Positions 25,074-33,921 of a DNA stretch of 64,000 bases are shown here, piece after piece. The DNA lies in assembly GCF_900184255.1 (NCBI RefSeq), contig NZ_LT854639.1, forward strand, positions 21,046 through 85,045. Direction: 5' to 3'. The stretch comes from Haloimpatiens massiliensis. Lineage in GTDB: Bacteria; Bacillota; Clostridia; Clostridiales; Clostridiaceae. A program made the position numbers and the translations under genes. The notes beneath the pieces are model-generated. The model searched no databases. It saw only the letters and a program-made list of their open reading frames with translations, and was not told where the DNA came from. Numbering within the stretch: position 1 is the first letter of the stretch; every line of letters starts with the position of its first letter.

Positions 25074-25919
25074 ATGAGCTTAGGAAAGTTATTCTTAGTA
25101 GGGACACCAATAGGAAACTTATCAGATATAACCTTAAGGGCATTGGAAACTTTAAAAAATGTAGATTTAATAGCAGCAGAGGATACAAGGCAGACCTTGA
25201 AGCTATTAAACCATTTTTCCATAAAAAAGCCACTGATAAGTTATCACAAGTACAATGAAATGGAAAGAGGAAATGAAATAATAAGTAAATTAAAAGATGG
25301 AATTAATATAGCGTTAGTTACAGATGCAGGTATGCCAGGAATATCTGATCCAGGCAGTATTGTAGCTGAAAAATGTGTGGAAGAGGGGATAGAATTTGAA
25401 GTAATACCTGGAGCTACAGCAGTTATAACCGCTCTTGTATATTCTGGTTTGGATACATCCTCTTTTATTTTTAAAGGTTTTATGCCTAGAGAAAATAAAG
25501 ATAGAAGAGAATTTTTAGAGGATTTAAAAGATAGGCAGGAAACATTGATATTTTATGAAGCGCCACATAGACTTAAAAAAACTTTAGAATTTTTGAAGGA
25601 GAATTTAGGAAATCGTAGAATATCTATATGTAGGGAATTAACAAAGTTGCATGAGGAAATTTTAAGATTTACATTAGAGGAAAGTATACAATATTATAAC
25701 AAAAACCTTCCAAAAGGTGAATTTGTTCTTATTTTGGAAGGAAAAAACAGGGCTCAGGTAGAAAAAGAAAAGATGGAGCTTTGGGAATATATTACCATAG
25801 AAGAGCATATAAAAAAGTATATAGAAAAAGGAATGCCTAAGAAGGAAGCAATAAAAACAGTAGCTAAAGATAGAAATATGCCTAAATCAGAGGTATATAA
25901 ACATTCCCTAAACTTATAA
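25074..25919 (+). CDS. rsmI: 16S rRNA 2'-O-ribose C1402 methyltransferase
   Basis: 281 residues of the tetrapyrrole-methylase-like family. GKLFLVGTPIGNLSDITLRA, AEDTRQTLKLL, VTDAGMPGISDPG, FEVIPGATAVITAL and YEAPHRLKKTL are all family signatures. It methylates C1402 in the decoding centre of 16S rRNA. It follows trmN6 by 18 bases and ends in a terminator. Confidence 0.96.
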   Translation: MSLGKLFLVGTPIGNLSDITLRALETLKNVDLIAAEDTRQTLKLLNHFSIKKPLISYHKYNEMERGNEIISKLKDGINIALVTDAGMPGISDPGSIVAEKCVEEGIEFEVIPGATAVITALVYSGLDTSSFIFKGFMPRENKDRREFLEDLKDRQETLIFYEAPHRLKKTLEFLKENLGNRRISICRELTKLHEEILRFTLEESIQYYNKNLPKGEFVLILEGKNRAQVEKEKMELWEYITIEEHIKKYIEKGMPKKEAIKTVAKDRNMPKSEVYKHSLNL

Positions 25920-25960
25920 ACACATGGTTAAAAAAGGAAATGTTAACATTGTGTTTTTTT
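25919..25960 (+). terminator. Terminator of the trmN6-rsmI mRNA
   Basis: AACACA-TGGTTAA and GTTAACA-TTGTGTT pair across an A-rich loop, followed by seven T. Confidence 0.85.
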
Positions 25961-26152
25961 ACAGATTTAGCGTTGAGTTTAAATTTTATAAATGATATAA
26001 TTAAAAATATGATTTAGTGTAAAGAGAAAAAATACACAACTAACTATAGTATATGAAAATTCATAAAAATTATTCACAACGTTAGGAAGTTAAATTAGAA
26101 TATACGACGACAGAAGTTTTTTATAATAATTTATAGTAGGGAGGAAATGGGA

Positions 26153-27331
26153 GTGAATAAGAAGCTTATATCCGTATTAGTTGCTACGGGGATTATATTG
26201 GGGACAACTTCACCAGCGATTGCCAATCCGAATAGTACAGTAAATAAGAGGAAAGCTGAATTACAACAAAATAAGGATGCTTTAAAGAATGCACAGCAAA
26301 AGAAATTAGACCTAGAAGAAGAAATTCAAAAGTTAGATGGTAAGATAGAAGGTTTAATGAGAGAAAGTGGCAATATAAAAACTAAAATAGCAAGCACTGA
26401 AAAAAGTATAGAAGCTACAAAAAAGCAATTAGAGGAAGCAAAAAAAGAATTAGACAAGCAGCAGGCTATATACAATCAAAGAGTAAGAAATATGTATATA
26501 AATGGTGCAGATAGTTATTTAGAAGTTTTATTAGATTCTGAAGATTTTTCAGATTTAATAAGCAGAGTAGATATGATAAAGAGCATAGTAACTAGTGATA
26601 AAAAAATAATAAGCGAGTTAGATGCTAAAAAAGAAGAAGTGAATAGTAAAAAATTAGCATTAGATACTGAAAAACAGAAGCTTGTAGCATTGAAATCAGA
26701 AAACGAAAACAAGTTAGCTAAAATGGATGAAAATAAAAAGGAACAAGAAAAAGTTCTAGTAAAGTGGAGACAAGAAGAAGACAAATATAAAGATAAAGTT
26801 GAAGATTCTCAAAAAATGTTAGCAGATGCTAAGAGAGCAGTAGAATTAGCTATGGCATCATCAAATGAGAGTAGACCATCAAGAGGTGGCGGATACACAG
26901 GTGGATCTAGTAATTCATCTTCAAACTCGGGTTCAAACTCAGGTTCAAGTTCAAACTCAGGTTCAGGTTCAAGTAATGTGGTAGTTCCAGGTTCTTCAGT
27001 TGGAGCTGCAGCTGTGAATGAAGCAATGAAGCATTTAGGTACGGCTTATGTATATGGAGCAGCTGGACCATCAAATTTTGACTGTTCAGGGCTTGTTCAG
27101 TACTCTTATGCAAAGGTAGGTGTGAGTCTTCCTAGAACAACTTTTGCTCAAATAAATGTTGGTATACCAGTTTCAAGAGATCAATTACAAGTGGGAGATT
27201 TAGTATTCCCTCATACTGGTCACGTAGGTATATATGTAGGAAATGGACAAATGATACATGCACCTCATACTGGAGATCACGTGAAAATTTCACCAGTATA
27301 TAAATTTTATGCGGGAAGAAGAATAAGATAA
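26153..27331 (+). CDS. Secreted NlpC/P60 peptidoglycan endopeptidase
   Basis: About 392 residues from GTG 26153, which lies 8 bases after AGGGAGG; ATG 26147 is too close to that site. Signal peptide KKLISVLVATGIILG with cleavage after AIA, then a long coiled coil (residues 30-230), a Ser/Gly/Asn linker of SGSNSG repeats, and a C-terminal NlpC/P60 domain. Catalytic Cys is in NFDCSGLVQ (about residue 311) and His in TGHVGIYVG and MIHAPH. It cuts stem peptides in the wall, as CwlO-type hydrolases do. It is monocistronic, with a terminator after it. Confidence 0.94.
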   Translation: MNKKLISVLVATGIILGTTSPAIANPNSTVNKRKAELQQNKDALKNAQQKKLDLEEEIQKLDGKIEGLMRESGNIKTKIASTEKSIEATKKQLEEAKKELDKQQAIYNQRVRNMYINGADSYLEVLLDSEDFSDLISRVDMIKSIVTSDKKIISELDAKKEEVNSKKLALDTEKQKLVALKSENENKLAKMDENKKEQEKVLVKWRQEEDKYKDKVEDSQKMLADAKRAVELAMASSNESRPSRGGGYTGGSSNSSSNSGSNSGSSSNSGSGSSNVVVPGSSVGAAAVNEAMKHLGTAYVYGAAGPSNFDCSGLVQYSYAKVGVSLPRTTFAQINVGIPVSRDQLQVGDLVFPHTGHVGIYVGNGQMIHAPHTGDHVKISPVYKFYAGRRIR

Positions 27332-27346
27332 TAAATTAAGCTTATA

Positions 27347-27411
27347 AACCAGAGGTTTATTTTCAGATTCACCACCAATGATAAAGAAAATAATCTTCTG
27401 GTTTTTTATTT
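27347..27411 (+). terminator. Terminator of the NlpC/P60 gene
   Basis: AACCAGAGGTTTATTTTC and GAAAATAATCTTCTGGTT pair with a few mismatches, followed by TTTTTATTTT. Confidence 0.8.
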
Positions 27412-27485
27412 TAAATTGTAATTAAAAGAAATGTAAGTTTATTATTATTGTAGATTGCAACTAAAAATAATTTTAAAAATATTAA

Positions 27486-27800
27486 GTGATTATCCCACAA
27501 AAAGCATTACATTACCTGAATTATGAAATTTCTCTGGAATGACTTGCATAAGAAGCAACGGAACTATTTAAATTTAATTTTAGAAATTCTTCTTTTAGAC
27601 AGATAAAATTATCGTAAGCCTGGCAAGGACGCCAGGCTAGCGAACCTGAGGCAGGACGCTGAATGTGAGCGTTAGATAATTTTATATGGCTAAAAGATTA
27701 GAATTTCTTAAATTAAATTTATTGTTCCGAGCTCTTATGCAAGTCATGGAGGAGAAATTTCATAATTCGATCACATTATACCTTTTGTGGTTTAATCATT
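27486..27800. repeat. MITE-like palindrome with a nested insertion (copy 2)
   Basis: GTGATTATCCCACAAAAAG at the left and CTTTTGTGGTTTAATCATT at the right, with the same inner sequence as the copies at 28806 and 53302. Between about 27575 and 27711 an extra 135 bases interrupt it. The insert has its own inverted ends (AGAAATTCT..AGAATTTCT and ATAAAATTATC..GATAATTTTAT) and a GC-rich core. Confidence 0.85.
27611..27674. repeat. GC-rich core of the nested insertion: three hairpins in a row
   Basis: GCCTGGC-aaggac-GCCAGGC, CCTG-agg-CAGG and ACGCT-gaatgtg-AGCGT follow one another inside a longer A/T stem. The base composition is far from that of the surrounding genome. Confidence 0.75.
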
Positions 27801-27841
27801 AAGTTAATTTTTCTCATGAATAGATTTAGGTACATGAAAAT

Positions 27842-27973
27842 AAATAACAACTCAAAGATGCTGGTATATTTTGTGTCAGACAAGGAAACAGGTTCCGCCG
27901 CTAGTAGAACTATCGGTGGGCTCTGCTGACGTAGTATGACGCAAAATAGACTAGCATACTGGCTTGTTATTTA
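27842..27973. repeat. Second long hairpin with a GC-rich centre
   Basis: AAATAACAA and GATGCTGGTATATTTTGTGT at the left pair with the right arm GCAAAATAGACTAGCATAC plus TTGTTATTT. The centre (27880-27940) is GC-rich. The right arm covers the stop codon of the DUF1287 gene on the minus strand, so it may serve as its terminator. Confidence 0.75.
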
Positions 27974-28683
27974 TTTGAATGTGCCTTATCATTAAATTCC
28001 CATCTGTAATGTTCTGCCACTTTAGCGCGCCATAAATTGAAATTTGGAACTTCACTGGCGTGGGGATTGTTGTTGTGTATTATGTATGGCACACCATCCT
28101 TGCCCCTCTTATCTGAGATAATGCCTATATGCTCATAGGGTTCTAAAAAAACCACTATGTCCCCAGGTTGCCATTGTTTCAAATTATCTACATTAAAAGG
28201 TTTGATTTCCTTAGTTAAACTTAAAGCATGTCTTTGAAAAAATACATTAAGGTTTGGAACTCTTCTAAAATCTATATTAGGGTCAGGAGCGTCTTTAACT
28301 CTGGGATAATCCTTTAAATGTTCTTGTATGTCTTTATCCACTAGTTCCTTTAAGTTTATACCGGCACCATTGAAGGCTCTCCAAATCACGTCAGTGCAAA
28401 CTCCTTCTCCTTTTGGGGGATAGCCACCTATGTAATAAACACTTTTATATTTAGTCTTATTTTTAGCCTCTTCTCTAGCGGCAGTTACTAAATCTATAGG
28501 ATCAAAGACACTATTTTTGTTTTTATCTATTTTTTCATATTCCTCAGGCACTTTTATTTTTTTAAAAGGATTTTTAATAAAAGGATCCTTAACAGAAGAA
28601 TTATCTTTGTTTTTAAAAGTGAAAAAAGAAAATATTACAGCTATAGCACATAAAATCATGGAGATTCTTACTAACTTTTTCAA
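27967..28683 (-). CDS. DUF1287 family secreted protein
   Basis: About 238 residues from TTG 28683, which lies 8 bases after AGAGG; ATG 28704 is longer but has no binding site. An N-terminal membrane or signal helix (ISMILCAIAVIFSFF) leads to a DUF1287 domain: VTAAREEAKNKTKYKSVYY, GEGVCTDVIWRAF with a candidate catalytic Cys, QPGDIVVFL, YEHIGIISD with His, and IIHNNN. This is the papain-like fold related to NlpC/P60, so a wall-amidase role is likely but not proven. It is flanked by repeat elements on both sides. Confidence 0.87.
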   Translation of the reverse strand: MKKLVRISMILCAIAVIFSFFTFKNKDNSSVKDPFIKNPFKKIKVPEEYEKIDKNKNSVFDPIDLVTAAREEAKNKTKYKSVYYIGGYPPKGEGVCTDVIWRAFNGAGINLKELVDKDIQEHLKDYPRVKDAPDPNIDFRRVPNLNVFFQRHALSLTKEIKPFNVDNLKQWQPGDIVVFLEPYEHIGIISDKRGKDGVPYIIHNNNPHASEVPNFNLWRAKVAEHYRWEFNDKAHSNK

Positions 28684-28805
28684 ATAAAGACACCTCTTTA
28701 CCATAGAGATTTTATAAAATTTAAATATAATTTTTAATTTAAGATTAAAATTCAGGATGTATGATTTTTAATAATTTAAATATAAGTACTATGTAAAATT
28801 ATATT

Positions 28806-28981
28806 ATGATTATCCCACAATAAGTATTACATTGTTTGAATTATGAAATTTCTCTGGAATGAGTTGCATAAGAAGCGAAGGAACTATTTAAATTAAATTT
28901 ATTGTTCCAAGCTCTTATGCAAGTCATGGAGGAGAAATTTCATAATTCCATTACATTGTATCTTATTGTGGGTTAATTATA
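28806..28981. repeat. MITE-like palindrome, full form (copy 3)
   Basis: Ends ATGATTATCCCACAATAAG and CTTATTGTGGGTTAATTAT. Inner arms GAATTATGAAATTTCTC / GAGAAATTTCATAATTC, TTGCATAAGA / CTTATGCAA and GGAAC / GTTCC make one long hairpin of about 175 bases. Confidence 0.88.
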
Positions 28982-29049
28982 TTATGTAATTTAAATAAAA
29001 GGGTAAATTATTGGTTACAAAAATATGTCATAAGCATAACAAATGCAGT

Positions 29050-29082
29050 AAAAAACCGCATGACGGAAATCATGCGGTTTTA
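29050..29082. terminator. Terminator of abrB (minus strand)
   Basis: AAAACCGCATGA and TCATGCGGTTTT form a perfect 12-bp stem. Confidence 0.85.
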
Positions 29083-29115
29083 AGCAAAAATTATGTAATT
29101 AATATTTAAATTAAA

Positions 29116-29361
29116 TTATTTTTCATTTTTTATTTCATTTAAACAAGATTTACAGATGTTTTTGCCTTTATAGTTTATAACGTCTCTTGCATTTCCACAG
29201 AAGATACAAGCAGGCTCATATTTCTTTAATATTATTTGCTCACCATCTACATATATTTCTAGAGCATCCTTTTCAGCGATATCTAAAGTTCTTCTTAATT
29301 CTATTGGAATAACAATTCTTCCCAATTCGTCTACTCTTCTTACTACACCAGTTGATTTCAT
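29116..29361 (-). CDS. abrB: AbrB-family transition-state regulator
   Basis: 81 residues. The N-terminal swapped-hairpin DNA-binding domain MKSTGVVRRVDELGRIVIP is the AbrB signature. The C-terminus adds two CxxC pairs (CIFCG and CKSCL), a small zinc-ribbon-like tail seen in clostridial versions. AbrB homologues control entry into solvent production and sporulation in clostridia. AGGAGG lies upstream of the ATG. The long AT-rich upstream gap (29362-30028) may hold its regulatory region. Confidence 0.93.
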   Translation of the reverse strand: MKSTGVVRRVDELGRIVIPIELRRTLDIAEKDALEIYVDGEQIILKKYEPACIFCGNARDVINYKGKNICKSCLNEIKNEK

Positions 29362-30028
29362 TTCTAAATTCCTCCTTATATTATAAATTCATTTTATACA
29401 CTTTTCGACAAATTAACTGGACGTTTCAAGTTAATTTGACATATAAGATGATTTAATGATTAAATAATTATTCGTTAAAATTACAAAATAATTATTAACT
29501 TCCATCTATAGTTAATATACTACCATTTTATACAAATGTCAATATGTTTTTTAAAGTTTATACATTTTTTACTATTTGTTAAGAAATTAGACTTATCAAG
29601 GGATTAAGCTAAGTTGGTTACTATAAAGTAATAAATTTTACAAAAATATTATGAAAAAAATATAGAATAAAAAAAGTAATTATTTGGATTAATTATACTA
29701 TATGTCGAAAGGCTTGTCTAATAGCTTAATAAAAGTATACTATTTATTAAATTATTGTCTACACATGAAAAAAATATTCATAAATTTTGCAGAAAAAATA
29801 TAATATCCCTATGAATTAAGCATCAGAATGTATTATTATAAGTGAATGTTAATTAATTGCTTTTTTATGGAACACTAAATGTAAATAATAAGAAATATTT
29901 TTATAATTAATTTATAGATATATTAGGTTATAATATTAACTATAATTGAGAATAAATTATAAATATATGAAGTGTTTTTTCATCCATAGATGTGAATACC
30001 AAATATTTTGAAGGGTTAGGTTAGTTTT
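29362..30028. other. AT-rich gap between abrB and the CCA-like gene
   Basis: 667 bases without an ORF that has codon bias or a ribosome binding site. It contains divergent promoter space for both genes, but I cannot point to a confident -35/-10 pair. Confidence 0.5.
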
Positions 30029-31417
30029 ATGAAGGAGATAATAAAAAAATTAAAAGAATTTGCAGTGGAAAGTAATAAGGACTTATATATAGTAGGTGGA
30101 TATATAAGAGATAAGTTAATGAATTCTAAAAAGGAACCAACGGATATAGATATAGTTTATGGAGGGAATATTAAAGAAATAATAGAGTATATGGGATTAA
30201 ATAGGAGTGATATATATCCATTAAAAGCTGAAATAGGTATATATAGAGTTATAATAAAAGGAAAAATAGTTGATATAAGTAGCTTAAAGGGTAAAAGCAT
30301 AGAAGAAGATTTAAGTAAAAGAGACTTTACTGTAAATGCTATAGCACTTAATTTAAAAAATAATTTTATAATAGATCCTTTTGAAGGAAGAAGACATTTG
30401 GATAATAGAGTGTTAAAGGAGGTAACTAAAGAAAGTATATTAAATGATAGGGTAAGAATACTCAGAGGAATTAGGATTATAATAAAAAGTGGAATGCATT
30501 TTTCAGAGGAAACAGAAAAAACCGTAAGACTTGAAAGTGCATATTTAAAGGAATGTACTAAAGAAAGAGTTTTTAGTGAATTTATGAAAATAATAAGCTG
30601 TGACGAATTTGGAGAGGCATTTAGTATGTTAGATAACCTTGGCGTTTTAAAGGCGTTAATACCCTATATAGAAGAGCATAAGACCATAGGAAAATGTAAA
30701 TATCATGTGGAAGATGCGTTTACCCATATGAATGCTGCTTATAAAGCTTTTAAAGATTTAATAAAGGGACAGATAAAGTTAGAAGGGGCAGATTTAAGGT
30801 TATTAGAGAGAAGAGTAGGTGATTTTACTTTAGAAGACTATATAGCTTTTGGGGTATTTAATCACGATATAGGTAAGTATCTTTGCTATAGAGAAGAAGG
30901 CGGAAAGGTCAGTTTTTTAAATCATGAAAAAGTTGGAGAAAAAATAATAAATGAATTCTGTGATTTTTGGAAATTTCCAAAGGAGGGCACAAGAATAATA
31001 ACTAAATTAGTAGAAGGACATATGTACCCTTTAGGATTATTCAAAAGTAATTTAAAGGATTATAAAAAAAGTTTTTATAAATTTTTTAGAAAATATGAAG
31101 ATGTGATTCCATATATATTAATGACTTCCCTTTGTGATATGTATGCAACTACTATTTTTATCAATACTTATAATGAATGGGAGGTTTATAAAAAGTTTTT
31201 GGAAAAACTTTTGAAGGAATATGAAATTTATATTACAGTTAAAGGCAATCCAATAATCCATGGTGATGAACTTAAAAAAATATTTAATTTGAAGCACAGA
31301 GAAATAGGAGAAGCGTTGTCTTTAGTAGAAGAGATGAATTATAGAGAATTAATAGAAAGTAAGGAAGAGGCAGTGAACTTTTTATCAAAAAGGTGTATAA
31401 TAAATGAGAATATGTGA
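30029..31417 (+). CDS. cca: CCA tRNA nucleotidyltransferase / poly(A) polymerase-like protein with HD domain
   Basis: 462 residues of the class II nucleotidyltransferase family. LYIVGGYIRDKLM near residue 20, PTDIDIVYGG with the catalytic Asp pair, KRDFTVNAIALNL, IIDPFEGRRHLDNRVL, and RVRILRGIRI are the family motifs. A C-terminal HD domain includes FNHDIGKY near 279. It could add CCA to tRNA 3' ends or repair them; since the tRNAs seen here encode CCA, a repair role is likely. TTTGAAGG upstream is a weak binding site. The transaldolase gene follows after 24 bases. Confidence 0.88.
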   Translation: MKEIIKKLKEFAVESNKDLYIVGGYIRDKLMNSKKEPTDIDIVYGGNIKEIIEYMGLNRSDIYPLKAEIGIYRVIIKGKIVDISSLKGKSIEEDLSKRDFTVNAIALNLKNNFIIDPFEGRRHLDNRVLKEVTKESILNDRVRILRGIRIIIKSGMHFSEETEKTVRLESAYLKECTKERVFSEFMKIISCDEFGEAFSMLDNLGVLKALIPYIEEHKTIGKCKYHVEDAFTHMNAAYKAFKDLIKGQIKLEGADLRLLERRVGDFTLEDYIAFGVFNHDIGKYLCYREEGGKVSFLNHEKVGEKIINEFCDFWKFPKEGTRIITKLVEGHMYPLGLFKSNLKDYKKSFYKFFRKYEDVIPYILMTSLCDMYATTIFINTYNEWEVYKKFLEKLLKEYEIYITVKGNPIIHGDELKKIFNLKHREIGEALSLVEEMNYRELIESKEEAVNFLSKRCIINENM

Positions 31418-31441
31418 AAACGATACAAGGAGGAATACAGC

Positions 31442-32086
31442 ATGAAATTTTTTATTGATACAGCTAATGTGGAAGAAATAAGAAAAGCTAGTGAACTTGG
31501 AATAATAGATGGAGCAACAACTAACCCATCTCTTATAGCAAAAGAAGGAAGAGACTTAAAAGAGGTTATTTCAGAGATTTGTTCTATCGTAGACGGACCA
31601 ATAAGTGCTGAAGTTATGAGTCTTGATGCAGATAATATGGTTAAGGAAGCAAAGGAACTTTCTAAGCTTCATAAAAATATAGTAATCAAAATACCAATGT
31701 GTGAAGAGGGACTAAAAGCAGTAAGTAGACTTTCAAAGGAAAGCATAAGAACAAATGTAACATTAATTTTCTCTGCTCAACAAGCACTACTTGCAGCTAA
31801 AGCAGGAGCAAGTTTTGTAAGTCCATTTATAGGAAGACTTGATGATATAGGTAATGGTGGAATGAGTATAATAGAAGATATAGCTGAGATATTTGCTATA
31901 TATGGCATAGAAACAGAAATAATAGCTGCTAGTGTAAGAACTCCTATGCATGTACTTGAATGTGCAAAAGCTGGCTGTGACATAGCTACAATACCTTATA
32001 AAGTTATAATACAAATGGTTAAGCATCCATTAACTGATGCAGGTATTAAAAAGTTTATAGAAGACTATGAAAAAAGCACAAAATAA
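31442..32086 (+). CDS. tal: Transaldolase (TalC/FSA-type)
   Basis: 214 residues, the short TalC-type. MKFFIDTANVEEIRKA, DGATTNPSLIAKEG, and the Schiff-base lysine in IVIKIPM (Lys83) are visible. SPFIGRLDDI has Phe where fructose-6-phosphate aldolases have Tyr, which favours transaldolase. It moves a three-carbon unit in the pentose phosphate pathway. CAAGGAGGA precedes the ATG. Confidence 0.93.
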   Translation: MKFFIDTANVEEIRKASELGIIDGATTNPSLIAKEGRDLKEVISEICSIVDGPISAEVMSLDADNMVKEAKELSKLHKNIVIKIPMCEEGLKAVSRLSKESIRTNVTLIFSAQQALLAAKAGASFVSPFIGRLDDIGNGGMSIIEDIAEIFAIYGIETEIIAASVRTPMHVLECAKAGCDIATIPYKVIIQMVKHPLTDAGIKKFIEDYEKSTK

Positions 32087-32116
32087 GTAACATATTAAAA
32101 CCTTTAATTATAGGAT

Positions 32117-32160
32117 AAAAGCCCACAGGTTTAAATTTTAAATACTTGTGGGCTTTTTTT
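32117..32160 (+). terminator. Terminator of the transaldolase gene
   Basis: AAAAGCCCACAGGTTTAAA pairs with TTTAAATACTTGTGGGCTTTT (small mismatch), followed by a T run. Confidence 0.9.
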
Positions 32161-32298
32161 AGTTATAAATTATTTTAACTAAAAATAAGAAAATTTTAGT
32201 GGATTATGTCTACTTGTGTTTATTTTAAAAGTATAAATATATTAAAAAAAGCGAATGATTAGAGAAAATAAATTAGCAATCCACATAAATTCAACAGT

Positions 32299-32459
32299 TT
32301 ATTCACATAATAATTGTGGATAATGTGAATAACTTTTGTACAAATTATCAGATAAAATCAGTAAAGTTATTTAAACATGCAATTTCAATTTTAGATAAGT
32401 TGTCCACAAAAGATGTGGATTAAATGTTGATAAATGTGGATAAGTATAAGTTATACACA
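32299..32459. promoter_or_regulatory. Cluster of seven DnaA-box-like 9-mers
   Basis: Plus-strand boxes: TTATTCACA (32299), TTGTCCACA (32400), TTATACACA (32451). Minus-strand boxes read on plus as TGTGGATAA (32315), TGTGAATAA (32324), TGTGGATTA (32414) and TGTGGATAA (32435). Two match TTATCCACA exactly, three fit TTWTNCACA, and two differ by one base. A very AT-rich stretch (32460-32590) follows. No dnaA or dnaN gene is in the window. Confidence 0.8.
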
Positions 32460-32671
32460 GCTTTATTATAAATTTATATGAAAATATTAATATTATTTTA
32501 AATTTTATATAGAAAAATAAAATTGATAACTTGTAATAAGGTTATAAATACCTTATAATATATTATATAAGTGAAATTTTTATGGCTTAATATTGACTAT
32601 TATACTATTTAATATGGTAAGTTTAAGCGTCCACTTATATCAAAATTCATGAAGGAGGGGGTTTTTGTTAA

Positions 32672-33286
32672 GTGGAGGAAAAAAAGTTTTTTTCTATCGA
32701 AGATATAAATGAATTAGCTAGGGATGTATCCATAAACAATATAGTACCGTATGATGACCTACCACAGTATGATTTATTTTTGTCACAAGTAATAGATTAT
32801 TTGAATGATAGATTTGAAAATGAAAAATATACAAAAAATATTGTTCAAAATTATATTAAAAGTGAAATTATATCTAAACCAGAGGATGGCAAAAAAAGAG
32901 GATACACTAAACTTCATCTAGCTCAATTAGTACTTTTAAGTTATATGAGACCAATACTTACAACAGATGAGATAAGTAAGGTTTTTAGACTGGCTTTTAA
33001 TGAGATTAATGACAGAAGTGACGATATAATATCTTGGGAAAGGGCATATAAAATATTCTCTAAAATCCAAGAAGAAAGTTTTTCAGATTTTTTATCTAAA
33101 GATTATTTTAAAGAAGAAGAGTTTAATGAAATAATAAGCGAATTAAAGTTGAAAAATACAGATGAAGAAAGAATACTAGTATTTTTAGTAGTAATGACGC
33201 TAATAGCACAAGCTAGTGCTATTAAGAAATTAGTACAAAAAATAGTTGATGTATATAAAGAAGAACAATCTGAGAATCAGGAATAA
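32672..33286 (+). CDS. DUF1836 domain protein
   Basis: 204 residues. A MerR-like N-terminal segment is suggested by KKRGYTKLHLAQLVLLSYMRP and LTTDEISKVF, as in DUF1836 proteins, which are thought to be transcription regulators. The GTG start at 32672 lies about 11 bases after AAGGAGGGG, slightly long but the only good site. It is the first gene after the DnaA-box cluster. The C-terminus is helical, with an acidic end. Confidence 0.82.
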   Translation: MEEKKFFSIEDINELARDVSINNIVPYDDLPQYDLFLSQVIDYLNDRFENEKYTKNIVQNYIKSEIISKPEDGKKRGYTKLHLAQLVLLSYMRPILTTDEISKVFRLAFNEINDRSDDIISWERAYKIFSKIQEESFSDFLSKDYFKEEEFNEIISELKLKNTDEERILVFLVVMTLIAQASAIKKLVQKIVDVYKEEQSENQE

Positions 33287-33305
33287 AAGAATATAATAGA
33301 AAAAT

Positions 33306-33350
33306 AAAAGCTTTATGTTAGCATCACGTTTAACATGAAGCTTTTATTTT
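33306..33350 (+). terminator. Terminator of the DUF1836 gene
   Basis: AAAAGCTTTATGTTA and TAACATGAAGCTTTT pair, followed by ATTTT. Confidence 0.85.
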
Positions 33351-33359
33351 AACGTTGGA

Positions 33360-33487
33360 TGGTGAATTTTCACCACAACTATTACGTATAAATTAATTAT
33401 AAAAAACTCCTTGAGTTTTATCCTTAACTCTTACTTCTTAGCTATTAGTTATTACCTATTATCTACTACTTACCTGCAAATTACAAT
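33360..33487. repeat. Heptad-repeat element, inverted relative to 17205
   Basis: About 130 bases that read on the minus strand like 17205-17333, including AAAACTCAAGGAGTTTTT and the AAGTAAGAGTTAAGG segment. Confidence 0.8.
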
Positions 33488-33599
33488 AATTGTAGTATGG
33501 GAAAATATATAAAATTATAGATAGTATGTAAAAATGGACAAGATTATAGGTAGGTATATAGTAAAAATCCATATATAATATTGAAAGGAAGTGGTATAT

Positions 33600-33749
33600 G
33601 TGGAGTCTATAGTTAACCTAATAGGGAATTTAGGATTTCCTATAGCCATAAGCTTATATCTTTTAATAAGAATAGAAGGCAAGCTTGAAAATCTTACTCA
33701 GAGTATAAATAATCTTTCTAATGTAATAAACAAAAAACCGATTGGTTAG
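33600..33749 (+). CDS. YvrJ family small membrane peptide
   Basis: 49 residues: VESIVNLIGNLGFPIAIS, YLLIRIEGKLENLTQ, then NLSNVINKKPIG. The NLGFPIAISLYLL-RIE-KL pattern is the YvrJ signature: one membrane helix followed by a short amphipathic helix. GTG 33600 with AAAGGA about 10 bases upstream is the preferred start; GTG 33591 is an alternative. YvrJ genes are usually found beside DUF1659/DUF2922 genes; here that pair is 25 kb away. Confidence 0.85.
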   Translation: MESIVNLIGNLGFPIAISLYLLIRIEGKLENLTQSINNLSNVINKKPIG

Positions 33750-33764
33750 TTTAGGTTGGTAGAT

Positions 33765-33833
33765 ATTAGTGTGCTAGTTTGCTAGTGGGCGAGATAATTA
33801 GTGTGCTAGTGTGCCAGTGGGCTAGTGTGCTAG
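33765..33833. repeat. GCTAGTG-type repeat
   Basis: About seven degenerate copies of TAGTGTGC / TAGTGGGC. Related stretches are at 390 and 38376. Confidence 0.7.
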
Positions 33834-33886
33834 GGAAGGAGGATTTTCCTTCACGATGCTACGGAAAATCTTCATTTAAAGGGTTT

Positions 33887-33919
33887 AGTTGGCGGAAAAG
33901 CGGAGCTTTTCCGCCAACT
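33887..33919. repeat. Perfect hairpin at the end of the selenoprotein gene
   Basis: AGTTGGCGGAAAAGC and GCTTTTCCGCCAACT are perfect 15-bp arms around GGA. It sits three bases after the stop of the minus-strand HesB-like gene and probably ends that mRNA, although no T run follows. Confidence 0.7.
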
Positions 33920-33921
33920 AG

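Noticed and set aside
26000..26152. Cyclic-di-AMP riboswitch ahead of the NlpC/P60 gene
   Set aside because: Such switches often precede this gene family, but I could not find the conserved core in the 150-base leader.
32299..32459. Definite chromosomal origin
   Set aside because: The DnaA boxes are convincing, but dnaA, dnaN and rpmH are not here, and many Firmicutes carry extra DnaA-box clusters. Recorded as a cluster only.
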